Source: Ancrocorticia populi (lineage in GTDB: Bacteria > Actinomycetota > Actinomycetes > Actinomycetales > Actinomycetaceae). Taken from it: a stretch of 64,000 bases of DNA. Location: contig NZ_QETB01000001.1 of NCBI RefSeq assembly GCF_003123745.1, positions 806,001 through 870,000 on the forward strand, read 5' to 3'. The position numbers and the translations under genes were made by a program. The notes beneath the pieces are model-generated. The model saw only the letters and a program-made list of their open reading frames with translations, ran no database searches and was not told the origin of the DNA. Position 1 is the first letter of the stretch. Each line of letters begins with the position of its first letter. Shown here piece by piece: positions 52,510 to 63,013 of the stretch.

Positions 52510-54030
52510 GTGGCTGACCAAGCTATCGCTGAATCCGACGTTTACGTTGAAGGCGGAATGGGGAGTGACGGTGACAGAAATGTTGCCGGCTCCGAGCTAT
52601 TCCACTGGCTGTATCGCTTCTTCTATTCGAAGACGGTTGGGCTAGTTCTGATCCTTGCAATGGCAGCCTATGCAGTCATCGGTTCTGTGGTGGCTCAGGC
52701 GGGCCCAAACGTATACAGCGATCCAGCTCAAAGGGAGAGCTTCCTCGAATCGGTTCGGGAGAATTACGGGGCGTGGACCGGCGTGCTCGACGCCTTCGGT
52801 TTTTTCCACGTCTTTACGTCCGTGGGCTTTTACATTGTGGTTGCTATGCTCGCCTTGAGCATCATCGCATGTACTAGCCACCGGATCCCCGAGCTGTGGC
52901 GGCGTTGGTTCCATCCCCGCGTCCATGTCTCACCGAAGTTCTTTGAGAAGGCGCGCTACCGCGGCTCCGTGGCAACAGATTCCGCCCCAGCGGATAGCCT
53001 GGAATCGGCTCGGGCCGTCCTCAAGCAGAACCGCTTTCGCATCCTCCCCGATGATCGCGATCCGGAGAACGCGATCTACGCCGATCGCAACGCGTGGAGC
53101 GGTATTGGCACCGTTGTGGCTCACATCAGCTTCATCATCATCCTTCTCGCATTTGTCATTTCATCGCGCTGGGGGATCTCGGAAGATCTCGCGGTTCCCG
53201 TTGGTGGAGAGGTAGCCGTTGGGCACGATACCGGGCTAACGGTGTACGCCAAATCCTTCACGGATAGCTACACAGAGGAAGGTCAAGCAGCCGATTACGT
53301 GTCGGAGCTGGAGCTGCGCCGTGATGGAGAGACGGTAGCTGAACAGACTGTGCGGGTGAACAACCCTCTCGAATATGAGGGCTTCCGTTATCACCAGCAG
53401 TCATTTGGTGTGGCAGCGGATGTGACTGTCAATGATGGTGAAACCACGGTATTCGAGGAATCGGTGCCGATGAAGTGGGCATCAGAAGAGGGTGCGAACG
53501 CCGTAGGGATGTTTGAGCTCGATGAGTACGAGATTGTTGTAGTAACCGCGGCGTCTGGCCGCGCCGATTCGAGTATCGCACCGGGAACCGCGCTGGTTGA
53601 GTTGTATCCGGCCGATACAGATACGGGGGAGCCGCTCCAAACCCGGCTCGCCCGTCAAGGGGAATCTGTGGAACTTGGCGGCCTGAACGTTACTTTCGAG
53701 CGGGAGCGGCAGTATACCGGCATCCAGCTTCGGCACGATCCGGGAGCCCCGCTGATGTGGGTGGGCTTCACGCTTCTTGTTCTGGGAATGTCTGCCACAT
53801 TCATGTTTCCCTACCGGCGGCTATGGGTACGCGTGGATAACCAGCGTATTCGGTTTGGAGCCGTGTCACGCCTCGATACGTCGTATCAGAGGCTTTTCGA
53901 GAAGATCATTCAGGAAGTTGCGGAACACGAGAACGCCGAAACAGGTGTGGTAATCGAAAGCGAGAAGTTAGACCCCAGCGAGGAAGCTGACGGCCAACCC
54001 GAGGAGGAAAACCATGGACAAGGTGCTTGA
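52510..54030 (+). CDS. resB: ResB/CcsB, System II cytochrome c synthase subunit
   Basis: This 506-residue protein has the ResB pattern: three membrane helices in the N-terminal half, a large extracytoplasmic domain (NPLEYEGFRYHQQSFGVAADV), a final helix near residue 420 and a cytoplasmic tail. With CcsA it transports haem and ligates it to apocytochromes. GTG start; overlaps ccsA by 17 bases. Confidence 0.9.
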   Translation: MADQAIAESDVYVEGGMGSDGDRNVAGSELFHWLYRFFYSKTVGLVLILAMAAYAVIGSVVAQAGPNVYSDPAQRESFLESVRENYGAWTGVLDAFGFFHVFTSVGFYIVVAMLALSIIACTSHRIPELWRRWFHPRVHVSPKFFEKARYRGSVATDSAPADSLESARAVLKQNRFRILPDDRDPENAIYADRNAWSGIGTVVAHISFIIILLAFVISSRWGISEDLAVPVGGEVAVGHDTGLTVYAKSFTDSYTEEGQAADYVSELELRRDGETVAEQTVRVNNPLEYEGFRYHQQSFGVAADVTVNDGETTVFEESVPMKWASEEGANAVGMFELDEYEIVVVTAASGRADSSIAPGTALVELYPADTDTGEPLQTRLARQGESVELGGLNVTFERERQYTGIQLRHDPGAPLMWVGFTLLVLGMSATFMFPYRRLWVRVDNQRIRFGAVSRLDTSYQRLFEKIIQEVAEHENAETGVVIESEKLDPSEEADGQPEEENHGQGA

Positions 54031-54979
54031 ACTCAACGAGTACGTTCTGATGGCGGCGCTGATTTTCACGGTGATCGCCCTCATCTGCAACATCGTGGTG
54101 ATCACTGGACGGAGTTCCACGGTCACGAGCGCATCGAAGGCTAAACGCGCTCCAGTTTCGGCATCGGCAAATGTTGCCGGCGGCGATAGTGCGCTGGCCG
54201 CCAGCGGCGCCCGCCCGGACGGGTCCGCCGAGGCGAAGCGGAAAACGCCTCGCAAGCGCGGCACTCGGCCTCAAGGGCTCGGCCTATACGGGACGTGGTT
54301 CACGATCGTTGCCACAGTTCTGGTGCTCATTTACCTTGGTATCAGGGTCTACCTGACTGGCTACGGCCCGTTCGCCAATCAGCACGAGTTCGCGGTGTCC
54401 TTCGTATTTGGTATCTTGCTCTGCTATCTGGTGGCGGAGTATGCCTATGGGATTCGTGCGCTCTCTCTGATCGTGCTCCCGATTGCCGCGGTGCTCACGG
54501 TTTACGCGATGGCTCAGGACACGTCTGTTAAGCCACTTATCCCGGCGCTCCAGAACAACCTGCTCCTAACGCTGCACGTTGGTTTCGCGATAATTGCCTA
54601 CGGAGCCGCGTGTGTTTCATGTGCGGCAGCGGTGATCTATCTTGCCTATCCGCATATCAAGATAAAGAAGCTCCCGGCACGTGAGGTGTTTGACGATCTT
54701 GGCTATAAGGCCGCGACCGTCACCTTCCCGATGCTGACGATCATGATTGCACTCGGGTCCGTATGGGCCAATGTTGCGTGGGGCAGGTACTGGGATTGGG
54801 ATCCCAAGGAGACCGCCGCGCTGGTGACATGGTTGATATATGCGGGCTATCTCCACGCCCGCGTTACGCGAGGTTGGCAGGGCAAGCGGAGCGCGTGGCT
54901 CCTACTTCTAGGCTTTGCGGCTGTGCTGTTTGCATACTTCGGCAATCACTTCTTCGGGGGCCTACATTCGTATGCTTAG
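54014..54979 (+). CDS. ccsA: CcsA/ResC, haem exporter-ligase subunit
   Basis: This 321-residue membrane protein carries the haem-handling WWD-type motif WGRYWDWDPKETAALVTW near residue 255 and His residues in flanking helices (LTLHVGFAI, HARVTRGW). It forms the System II cytochrome c synthase with ResB. Confidence 0.93.
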   Translation: MDKVLELNEYVLMAALIFTVIALICNIVVITGRSSTVTSASKAKRAPVSASANVAGGDSALAASGARPDGSAEAKRKTPRKRGTRPQGLGLYGTWFTIVATVLVLIYLGIRVYLTGYGPFANQHEFAVSFVFGILLCYLVAEYAYGIRALSLIVLPIAAVLTVYAMAQDTSVKPLIPALQNNLLLTLHVGFAIIAYGAACVSCAAAVIYLAYPHIKIKKLPAREVFDDLGYKAATVTFPMLTIMIALGSVWANVAWGRYWDWDPKETAALVTWLIYAGYLHARVTRGWQGKRSAWLLLLGFAAVLFAYFGNHFFGGLHSYA

Positions 54980-55592
54980 CCAGTTCAAGCGCCTCCAGCA
55001 AACCACGTGGGGCAACCTACTCATTCTGGCGTGCGTTACCGCGCTGATCCTGGGCGGGTTGTGGTTGGTTAGCCGTGACTCCGATGATTCGCCGGCGGGT
55101 GCATCGGAAGATCCATCCAGCACCGAAGAAGCCGGGCAGGTGTCTGAAGTTGAGGTATCTGAAAGCAACGACGCCGCCCCGGAGATCGGGCAGCCCGCTC
55201 CAGAGTTCACTGCGCGCACGCTGGAAGGCGAAACCGTGGACATCGCGGATCTAGACAAGCCAGTCTGGATCACCTTTAACGCCACTTGGTGCAGCAACTG
55301 CCGGGCAGAAATGCCCGATATACAGAAAGCTGTTGACGAGTGGGGTGAGGATATTGACATAGTGTCCGTGTACATCCAAGATTCGCCCACCTCAGTTGCC
55401 ACGTACGTCAACACTCTTGGACTAACCGGCAAGCAGATAGTGGACGATTCCGACAAAATCGGTTCGCTCTATCGGGTAGCAGGAGTTCCGTCGCATTACT
55501 TTATCGGCGAAGACGGGACATTACGGGGCATTGATGTTGGCGTACTCTCACCAGACACGATGGAGCAGAGAGTAAGAGAGCTCATCGATTAG
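54972..55592 (+). CDS. TlpA/ResA-like thioredoxin
   Basis: The start at 54972 overlaps ccsA by 8 bases. This 206-residue protein has one N-terminal membrane helix and an extracytoplasmic thioredoxin fold with the active site ATWCSNCRAEMPD. It reduces apocytochrome haem-site cysteines using electrons from CcdA. It is the last gene of the nrf-ccs operon. Confidence 0.9.
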   Translation: MLSQFKRLQQTTWGNLLILACVTALILGGLWLVSRDSDDSPAGASEDPSSTEEAGQVSEVEVSESNDAAPEIGQPAPEFTARTLEGETVDIADLDKPVWITFNATWCSNCRAEMPDIQKAVDEWGEDIDIVSVYIQDSPTSVATYVNTLGLTGKQIVDDSDKIGSLYRVAGVPSHYFIGEDGTLRGIDVGVLSPDTMEQRVRELID

Positions 55593-55641
55593 CTAACGCC
55601 ACAGGAAACATGGTGGAGGGCCATAGTAGGCTTAATGAGCT

Positions 55642-58275
55642 ATGACCATTCAGAATTCTGCATCCCGTGAAGCCTACCTTTCATCGATGGCGCGGCTGCG
55701 CGCGCGCATTGCCGAAGCCACCGAACAAGGTGACCCGGTTGATCGCGAGCGTTCCCAGCACGAAGGCGCGCACGAGGCGTCTGTTTGGACAGATTCCAGT
55801 GCGCAACGTCCAGCCAACGCAAACGCCGCCCAAATCGAACGGATCGTGGACGGCCTGAACCCGCAGCAGCGCAAAGCCGTTGTTCACGAGGGCGGTCCGC
55901 TCCTCGTAGTGGCCGGCGCCGGCTCGGGCAAGACGCGCGTCCTCACCTCGCGCATCGCCTACCTCATCGCCTCGGGCCGCGCCCGTCCCAGCGAGATCCT
56001 CGCCATCACGTTCACGAACAAGGCCGCAAAAGAGATGCGGGAGCGGTTGGAGCAGAATCTGGGTGGGCTGGCCCGATCCATGTGGATCTCTACGTTCCAT
56101 TCGGCCTGCGTACGCATTCTTCGGAAGGAGCATGAGGCCCTCGGGATGCGATCCTCTTTCACGATCTATGATCAGACGGACGCCCAGCGCCTCATGAACA
56201 TGGTGTGTAGGGAGTCCAACGTTGATTCGCGGGCATTCCCGCCCAAGACGCTTTCGCGTCAGGTCTCGGATCTGAAGAATGAGATGGTTACACCCACCGA
56301 GGCCACCCGCCGCGCAAAGGACCGCGCCACGACGGTACTCGCTGAGGCCTACACGGCCTACCAAAAGCGGCTCCATGAGGCCAACGCCATGGACTTCGAT
56401 GACCTAATTATGCAGGCGGTTCTCCTACTCGAAAACCACCCCGATCTTGCGGAGCACTACCGGCGGCGCTTCCGTCATATTTTGGTGGACGAATATCAGG
56501 ACACCAACACGGCCCAGTACCAACTGGTGAAGGTGCTCACCGGTAGTGGTGATCAAGGTGAGGATCCGTCGTCGGCGGTAGTACCTCAAGCTGATCTCAT
56601 GGTTGTTGGGGACGCGGACCAGTCAATTTACGCGTTCCGTGGCGCAACAATCCGGAATATCGAGGATTTTGAGAACGATTTTCCGAACGCCACCAGTATC
56701 TTGCTGGAACAGAATTACCGTTCCACGCAATCCATCCTTTCGGCCGCGAACGCCGTGATTGCGAATAATCAGGGCAGGCGGCCAAAGAAGCTGTGGACTG
56801 ATCAGGGCGGCGGCGAGAAGCTAGTCGGATACGTCGCGGATTCCGAGGCTGACGAATCGAACTTCGTGGTGGAGGAGATCGATCGGCTGCGCGAGACTTC
56901 AGGGTACCGATACGGCGATATTGCTGTGTTTTATCGGACGAATGCGCAGTCGCGTGCGGTTGAGGACATGTTTGTACGCTCCGGCATTCCGTATCGGGTG
57001 GTCGGCGGAACGCGGTTCTATGAGCGCCGCGAGATCAAGGACGCGATGGCTTACCTACATGCCGTCGCAAATCCGGACGATACGGTGTCAATTCGCCGCG
57101 TCATCAACATGCCCAAGCGCGGGCTTGGCCAGAAGGCCGAGGATCATGTGGCGCAGCAGGCCGCGCGTTACGGAATTTCGTTTGGGGCTGCGCTCGCTGA
57201 TGTGGCTCATCCGGGCGTTTCCGGGCGCGAGGAGATAGAGGGGCTGACCGTCCGCGCGCGCAAGGCGATGGTTTCGTTCGTGGAAATCCTGGAGAATGCA
57301 CGGGAAGTTGCGGCTTCCGGGGCGGGGCCCGCCGAGGTTTTGGACGAGGTTATGGACGGCGCCGGCTACCTCGCGATGCTTCGCGAATCGACCGATCCGC
57401 AGGACGAATCGCGCCTCGAAAACCTAGCCGAACTGCATTCTGTGGCTTCTGAGTTCCGGACGATCAACCCGGAGGGCACGCTGGAAGAGTGGCTGGATCA
57501 GGTTTCGCTGGTTGCCGATTCCGATCAGCTCCCCGACGAGGCCGCCGAAGCCGCTAACGAAGGCGAAGTCACCCTCATGACTATCCACACCGCGAAGGGA
57601 CTGGAATTTCCCGTGGTGTTCGTGACCGGTCTCGAAGACGGCACCTTCCCTCACATGCGCTCGCTCGCCGACCCAAAGGAACTCGCCGAAGAACGCCGCC
57701 TCGCCTACGTTGCCCTCACGCGTGCACGGCAGCGCCTGTACCTCACGCGCGCGGCCACCCGGTCCGCATGGGGCGCCCCACAAGAATTCCCCGCCTCGCG
57801 CTTCCTCGAGGAAATTCCGCGGGAGTTGGTGGATTGGCGGCGGGAAGAATCCAGTCAAGACGTTGTGCGGTCCCGATACGGCGGGCAGGGCCGGTTTGGC
57901 CGACGCGGCGGGTTTTCCGATGATTTTGTGGACGACGACGGGCCCGTATTCGGGTCCCGTACTTCCTTTGTTCCTGGACGCCTTGGGGCAGGTTCGGGCG
58001 CTAGTGGTTCGGGTGACGCTGGCGATACGGCGACTAGTGGCGGCGCTGGGGGTTCCGGTGATTCGGGCGCTTCTGGAGCTGGTGCGGGCGGCTCGGTTGG
58101 AGGCACGCAGACCGGAGGCTTATCCGTCGGGGACACTGTGCGGCACAAGAGTTTCGGCACCGGGAGGGTTGTGGCCTTTGAGGGTTCCGGTAAATCCACG
58201 GTGGCCAAGGTGAACTTCCGCGGCGGAAACACCAAGCGGCTCATGCTGCGTTTCGCTCCGCTAGAGAAGGCTTAG
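55642..58275 (+). CDS. pcrA: UvrD/PcrA-type ATP-dependent DNA helicase
   Basis: This 877-residue SF1 helicase has Walker A AGAGSGKT (91-98), VDEYQDT, VVGDADQSIYAFRGA, QNYRST, MTIHTAKGLEFPVVFVTGLE and ALTRARQRLYLTRA in order. A Gly/Ser/Ala-rich linker (about 775-825) joins a C-terminal Tudor-like domain (VGDTVRHKSFGTGRVVAFEG), as in PcrA proteins that bind RNA polymerase. The first 60 residues are extra and poorly ordered. Functions are DNA repair and replication. Confidence 0.94.
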   Translation: MTIQNSASREAYLSSMARLRARIAEATEQGDPVDRERSQHEGAHEASVWTDSSAQRPANANAAQIERIVDGLNPQQRKAVVHEGGPLLVVAGAGSGKTRVLTSRIAYLIASGRARPSEILAITFTNKAAKEMRERLEQNLGGLARSMWISTFHSACVRILRKEHEALGMRSSFTIYDQTDAQRLMNMVCRESNVDSRAFPPKTLSRQVSDLKNEMVTPTEATRRAKDRATTVLAEAYTAYQKRLHEANAMDFDDLIMQAVLLLENHPDLAEHYRRRFRHILVDEYQDTNTAQYQLVKVLTGSGDQGEDPSSAVVPQADLMVVGDADQSIYAFRGATIRNIEDFENDFPNATSILLEQNYRSTQSILSAANAVIANNQGRRPKKLWTDQGGGEKLVGYVADSEADESNFVVEEIDRLRETSGYRYGDIAVFYRTNAQSRAVEDMFVRSGIPYRVVGGTRFYERREIKDAMAYLHAVANPDDTVSIRRVINMPKRGLGQKAEDHVAQQAARYGISFGAALADVAHPGVSGREEIEGLTVRARKAMVSFVEILENAREVAASGAGPAEVLDEVMDGAGYLAMLRESTDPQDESRLENLAELHSVASEFRTINPEGTLEEWLDQVSLVADSDQLPDEAAEAANEGEVTLMTIHTAKGLEFPVVFVTGLEDGTFPHMRSLADPKELAEERRLAYVALTRARQRLYLTRAATRSAWGAPQEFPASRFLEEIPRELVDWRREESSQDVVRSRYGGQGRFGRRGGFSDDFVDDDGPVFGSRTSFVPGRLGAGSGASGSGDAGDTATSGGAGGSGDSGASGAGAGGSVGGTQTGGLSVGDTVRHKSFGTGRVVAFEGSGKSTVAKVNFRGGNTKRLMLRFAPLEKA

Positions 58276-58598
58276 TCGCCCGCGACTCTCTGTAGTTTGA
58301 GGGAACCGCGTTCCCCTCACGCACGCACCCACGTCAGCGAGCGCTCAGCTTGGTGCGTAGGTGCGGGGGGTGAGGCTTCGTCGTCGTTCTTAAAGGTTGC
58401 AACTGATCTCTGGCTTTCGCGGGTTTTCTATGGCTCTTAGGTCTATGTCCTACCTTAGTTGAAGTGTGAGTTAGATCATATTTTAGCAATTTGCGGCTTT
58501 TCGGGATCTGGTGGAAAAAGGTGTGGGAGGGGGTGGATAGGCTCGAGTAACGAAGAAGAAGTTCAGGGCCGGCCGATTGTCGCGAGGAGGTGAGCGGC
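58276..58598. other. Intergenic region after pcrA
   Basis: No gene was seen. It holds short imperfect inverted repeats right after the pcrA stop (GAGGGAAC/GTTCCCCTC and CCTCACGCACGCACC with GGTGCGTAGGTGCGGGGGGTGAGG), which may end transcription though no T run follows. An AT-richer stretch at 58440-58500 probably holds the next promoter. Confidence 0.5.
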
Positions 58599-60641
58599 GT
58601 GGACTCTCTCGATCAGTTCCGGGGTGCGGTGAAGCAGGTGTTCGGGCAGTGCGGATCGCTGGAGTTTGAGGGTGCCGGTGTGTCCGAATGTGTTGAGGTG
58701 ATAGCTGAGTTGAAGGAGCTTCGCCTAGCCGTGGATGGTCTGGTGATCGCTCTCATGGGGCACGTGGACGCGGCGCAGGTCAAGGCTCGCGAGCGTGCCG
58801 CTGAATCAGAGGGTGGAGCCGAAGGAGACTCGGCCTCGGGATCGAAGGCAACGCTATTGCCGGGGCGGGATGCGACTTTGTCGGAGCTTATGGCCCGGAC
58901 GGGTAAGAAGTCCAAGCGTGGTGCCGCCAATGAGGTCCGTGCCGCTCAAGCGGCAAATGAATCGTTCCCGCGTTTTGTGGATCTGATGCGGCGAGGCAAG
59001 ATTTCGGAGGATCATATCGATATCCTTCGGGGCGCGGCGAAATCGCCGGGGATGGCCGAGGTTATTCAGTCCGACGAGGAGAGAATTCTGGCCCTCGCCG
59101 AGGAACAGAGCGTGGACGAGTTCCGGACCTCTATTCGTACATTGTTGTTCAAGCATGCACCCGCGGTTGCAGAGCGGGAAGTCCAGGCCGCTGAGCGCCG
59201 GGAGAAGCTCGCTCTGTATCCCGATGCTAATGGGTATCGCGTGCATGGCTGGTTTACGGCGTTAAACGGTGCGGTGCTGAAGAACGCGATCCGCCAGCAG
59301 GTTGGTGTTCCAGCCCAAGGGGACCGGCGCGATCAGGGCGAACGCAACGCTGAAGCCATTGTTCAGATGGCCCATATTGTGCAGGGTGCTAGTGATTCTC
59401 CCAGCCTTGGCGGCGGAAGTGCCGGTGGTTCTGGCGCAAGAGAGACCAGTGGTTTGGAAGGTGGTTCGGCGGACGGGTCCGGCGCGGGTGCTGGCGTGCT
59501 TCGGAAGAGCGGCAGTTCGGTGCGGCATCAGGTGCTCGTGCACGTTCCGCTATCAACGCTCATCCGAACTGAGGAAGCCATTGAGGTTGGGTGTCGAGTG
59601 ATTTCTAGCGGCCGCGTAGGCGATGAGGGTTCTGCGGAGGTGGCGAACGGTCAGCGTGCTAGGGATGCTAGCGGAGGGCCCGAGGGGCATATCGCTGCGG
59701 ATGGGAACGGTGACCCTTCCGGTTCGGGTGTTGCTCCCACGTACAGCATCGGTATTCGGGCGGACTCGAGTGGTGCTCGGGCAGAGTTTGGAGATTTTGG
59801 TCTAGATTCTGATGCTGCACCTCCTCAGGGTAGGGGATTCTCATCTCGAAGTGGGCGGCAGCGGCCAGCGCGTGCACCAGACCTGTTCGATACCGGCGGG
59901 CCGCCGCCTGATTGGGCGGTGGGACCAGACGAGCTGGCGGATTCTGGCCCGCCCGAGGACATCGGTTCCCGTGCGGGGCTACGGCCACCAAGCAACGCGA
60001 TGCCGCCGCGTAGGATGCCGCCGCGTAATTCGACGGCAGCGGCTAGACCGACACGACCGCGCTGGCAGGATCCCTTGGAAGCTGGACTCGACTGTCCGGC
60101 GGACGGCGGTGGATTGGGGCAGCGGGGTGTGTGCCTCGATTCTCGGGAGGAGCTTGAGCATGACCTCGGCACAATGCTGGGAATGATTCGGTCCGGAATC
60201 GATATCTCGATGCTGGATGGGTTCGCGCCGGCACGGCTGTCGGATGGCTCACCGCTTGCTCCAACCCAGCTTGCTCAGATGCTGTGTGATTCCGATCTGG
60301 CAAGAATCGTCATGACGGCTTATGGTGAGCCGATCGATGTCTCGCGCAATCAGCGGTTGTATGGGGCACGGCAGACGAAGGCCGTAATCGCTCGGGATAT
60401 GCACTGTCGGTTCCCGGGTTGCTCCCGTGGGCCCGAGTTGGGGCAGGTGCATCATGCACAGGAGTGGGAGAAGGGTGGGGCCACTGTTATAGACAACGCG
60501 GTTCTCCTGTGTTTTGCGCATCACCGGTACGTGCATGCAAAGCAGATCACGATCGCGCACCACGCCGGAGGGTTCCTGTTCACTGAGAGGGATGGATCGG
60601 TTGTGGGTATCACTCACCATGCAAAGCTGCTCGCGGCGTGA
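58599..60641 (+). CDS. DUF222 / HNH endonuclease (13E12 repeat family)
   Basis: The start is the GTG at 58599, 8 bases after GAGGAGG; an earlier GTG overlaps that site. This protein of about 680 residues has an N-terminal DUF222 helical region and a C-terminal HNH nuclease: AVIARDMHCRFPGCSRG, QVHHAQEWEKGGAT, NAVLLCFAHHRYVHAK. Between about 260 and 480 is a long Gly/Ser/Pro-rich insertion of low complexity. Such genes are multicopy in actinobacteria; the role is unclear, possibly mobile. Confidence 0.8.
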   Translation: MDSLDQFRGAVKQVFGQCGSLEFEGAGVSECVEVIAELKELRLAVDGLVIALMGHVDAAQVKARERAAESEGGAEGDSASGSKATLLPGRDATLSELMARTGKKSKRGAANEVRAAQAANESFPRFVDLMRRGKISEDHIDILRGAAKSPGMAEVIQSDEERILALAEEQSVDEFRTSIRTLLFKHAPAVAEREVQAAERREKLALYPDANGYRVHGWFTALNGAVLKNAIRQQVGVPAQGDRRDQGERNAEAIVQMAHIVQGASDSPSLGGGSAGGSGARETSGLEGGSADGSGAGAGVLRKSGSSVRHQVLVHVPLSTLIRTEEAIEVGCRVISSGRVGDEGSAEVANGQRARDASGGPEGHIAADGNGDPSGSGVAPTYSIGIRADSSGARAEFGDFGLDSDAAPPQGRGFSSRSGRQRPARAPDLFDTGGPPPDWAVGPDELADSGPPEDIGSRAGLRPPSNAMPPRRMPPRNSTAAARPTRPRWQDPLEAGLDCPADGGGLGQRGVCLDSREELEHDLGTMLGMIRSGIDISMLDGFAPARLSDGSPLAPTQLAQMLCDSDLARIVMTAYGEPIDVSRNQRLYGARQTKAVIARDMHCRFPGCSRGPELGQVHHAQEWEKGGATVIDNAVLLCFAHHRYVHAKQITIAHHAGGFLFTERDGSVVGITHHAKLLAA

Positions 60642-60828
60642 CCACGCTCTTGTGCCGCTAGACCTGTTCTGGCGTCAGCAAGTAGTACGCATCCCGTGCC
60701 CATCCGGTACTTGGTCCCAGATTCGTTTCGAGGCGCGAGGGGAGTGTGAAGCTCTGCGAGCCCGCCCGCGGCTCCGGACCAGACTGAATGAATCCAACGA
60801 AACTGGGTGAAATCGAATAGGCTGAAAG

Positions 60829-60856
60829 TTGGGTACCCAGCGGTGATATTGGGTAC
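60829..60856 (+). repeat. Direct repeats TTGGGTAC upstream of sucC
   Basis: Two copies of TTGGGTAC start at 60829 and 60849, exactly 20 bases (two helical turns) apart, and the first is part of the palindrome TGGGTACCCA. A regulator site for sucCD is possible. The ribosome site GAGGAAAGG follows before the GTG start. Confidence 0.45.
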
Positions 60857-60920
60857 ACTCCAATTATCTTGACGTCGAGATTTTGGCAGGGGAAATCCGA
60901 CCGAGGAAAGGACACCGCGA

Positions 60921-62087
60921 GTGGATCTCTACGAGTACCAAGCGCGTGACCTCTTTGAGCAGCACGGCGTACCCGTGCTTGCCGGGATGGTTGCGAGCAC
61001 ACCAGATGAGGCCGCCAAGGCAGCGGAACAGCTAGGCGGCCTCGTTGTTGTTAAAGCCCAAGTGAAGACAGGCGGGCGTGGCAAAGCCGGCGGCGTGAAG
61101 CTTGCCCACAACCCAGAGGAAGCCAAGCAGGCCGCCGAGGCTATTCTCGGCATGGATATTAAGGGGCACACCGTTCACCGCGTTCTCGTGGCGTCTGGGG
61201 CCGATATTGCTGAGGAGTATTACTTCTCCATCTTGCTTGACCGCTCTGAACGTCGCTATTTGGCGATGTGCTCAACAGAGGGCGGAATGGAGATCGAGCA
61301 GCTCGCTGTTGAACGGCCCGAGGCGCTGGCGCGCGTCCCAGTCAATCCGCTCGTCGGGATTGATGAGGAGAAGGCACGTGAGATTACCGCTCAGGCAGGG
61401 TTTAGTCCCGATGTAGCAGAGCACGTGATTCCCGCGATCCAGCGGTTGTGGGACGTGTACAAGGGCGAAGACGCCACTCTGGTGGAAGTGAATCCGCTAG
61501 TGAAAACAGCAGACGGCACAATCATCGCGTTGGACGGCAAGGTGACGCTGGATAACAACGCTGCCTTCCGTCACCCCGATCATGCAGGATTCGTGGATAA
61601 GGCCACTGAAGATCCACTCGAGGCGCGTGCCGCCGAACTTGGGTTGAACTACGTGAAACTCTCCGGCGAGGTTGGTGTAATCGGCAATGGTGCGGGCCTC
61701 GTGATGTCCACGCTGGACGTCGTGGCCTATGCGGGCGAGCAGTATGGCGTTGGCCCGGCCAACTTCCTTGACATTGGAGGAGGCGCATCTGCCGAGGTTA
61801 TGTCCAACGGGTTGAGCGTTATTCTTTCGGATGAGGAGGTGCGATCAGTCCTCGTCAACGTATTCGGCGGAATCACCTCATGTGATGAAGTTGCCCGTGG
61901 AATCGTGGGAGCACTTGAACTACTCGGAGAAGAAGCCACGAAGCCCATCGTGGTACGCCTAGATGGAAACTCTGTTGAGGAGGGTCTGGCGATCCTTCGC
62001 CAAGCCCAGCATCCTCTGGTCAGCGTGATCGCCACCATGGATGAAGCTGCCGCTGAAGCTGCACGGCTTGCGGGTAAGGGAGCATAA
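60921..62087 (+). CDS. sucC: Succinyl-CoA synthetase beta subunit
   Basis: This 388-residue protein has an ATP-grasp N-terminus ([39 protein letters not shown]) and a C-terminal CoA-ligase domain ([29 protein letters not shown]). It joins with SucD for the reversible succinyl-CoA/succinate step. GTG start. Confidence 0.96.
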   Translation: MDLYEYQARDLFEQHGVPVLAGMVASTPDEAAKAAEQLGGLVVVKAQVKTGGRGKAGGVKLAHNPEEAKQAAEAILGMDIKGHTVHRVLVASGADIAEEYYFSILLDRSERRYLAMCSTEGGMEIEQLAVERPEALARVPVNPLVGIDEEKAREITAQAGFSPDVAEHVIPAIQRLWDVYKGEDATLVEVNPLVKTADGTIIALDGKVTLDNNAAFRHPDHAGFVDKATEDPLEARAAELGLNYVKLSGEVGVIGNGAGLVMSTLDVVAYAGEQYGVGPANFLDIGGGASAEVMSNGLSVILSDEEVRSVLVNVFGGITSCDEVARGIVGALELLGEEATKPIVVRLDGNSVEEGLAILRQAQHPLVSVIATMDEAAAEAARLAGKGA

Positions 62088-62089
62088 GT

Positions 62090-63013
62090 ATGTCGATCTT
62101 TCTCAACGCTCGGTCACGAGTGATCGTTCAGGGTATGACTGGCTCAGAAGGCCAAAAGCACACTCGTAGGATGCTTGGTTCTGGCACCACAATCGTTGGC
62201 GGCGTGAATCCCCGCAAGGCTGGCACGTCGGTTGATTTTGACGTGGAGCCCATCGGACCGGGAGCGAAGGAGCGCTCCGCCGGCACTGTGTCCGTTCCGG
62301 TTTTCGGGACCGTTGCCGAGGCCAAGGACGCAACTGGAGCGAATGTTTCAGTAATCTTCGTACCGCCGGCTCACGCTAAGGGTGCCGTCATTGAAGCTGT
62401 GGACGCCGCACTTGACCTCGTGGTGATCATTACCGAGGGAATTCCAGTAGCTGATTCCTCAGAGTTCTATGCTTACGCAGCTTCCAAGGGAGTTCGCCTC
62501 ATCGGCCCGAACTGCCCCGGGATCATCACTCCGGGGGAATCGAACGTGGGTATTACCCCCGCTGACATTACGGGAACGGGCAGACTCGGTCTGGTGTCTA
62601 AGTCCGGCACGCTCACCTATCAGATGATGCACGAACTCTCCGATATTGGCTTTACCACCTGCATCGGTATCGGCGGTGATCCGGTTATTGGAACCACGCA
62701 TATCGATGCGCTTGAGGCATTCGAAGCTGATCCAGACACCGAGCTCATTGTCATGATCGGGGAGATCGGGGGCGATGCCGAAGAGCGCGCGGCCGCCTAC
62801 ATCACCGATCACGTGACGAAGCCCGTTGTGGCCTACGTGGCTGGTTTCACCGCACCGGAAGGCAAGACAATGGGTCACGCCGGTGCCATCGTTTCCGGCT
62901 CGGCCGGTACGGCTGCCGCGAAGCAAGAGGCACTTGAGGCGGTGGGTGTGAAAGTGGGACGTACCCCTTCCCAGACCGCGCAGATTGCTAGAGAACTACT
63001 CCTTCGCGGATAA
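62090..63013 (+). CDS. sucD: Succinyl-CoA synthetase alpha subunit
   Basis: This 307-residue protein has the CoA-binding Rossmann domain ([27 protein letters not shown]), the [12 protein letters not shown] block and the phosphohistidine region [12 protein letters not shown] near residue 262. It starts 2 bases after sucC and overlaps the convergent nagA end by 26 bases. Confidence 0.96.
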   Translation: MSIFLNARSRVIVQGMTGSEGQKHTRRMLGSGTTIVGGVNPRKAGTSVDFDVEPIGPGAKERSAGTVSVPVFGTVAEAKDATGANVSVIFVPPAHAKGAVIEAVDAALDLVVIITEGIPVADSSEFYAYAASKGVRLIGPNCPGIITPGESNVGITPADITGTGRLGLVSKSGTLTYQMMHELSDIGFTTCIGIGGDPVIGTTHIDALEAFEADPDTELIVMIGEIGGDAEERAAAYITDHVTKPVVAYVAGFTAPEGKTMGHAGAIVSGSAGTAAAKQEALEAVGVKVGRTPSQTAQIARELLLRG

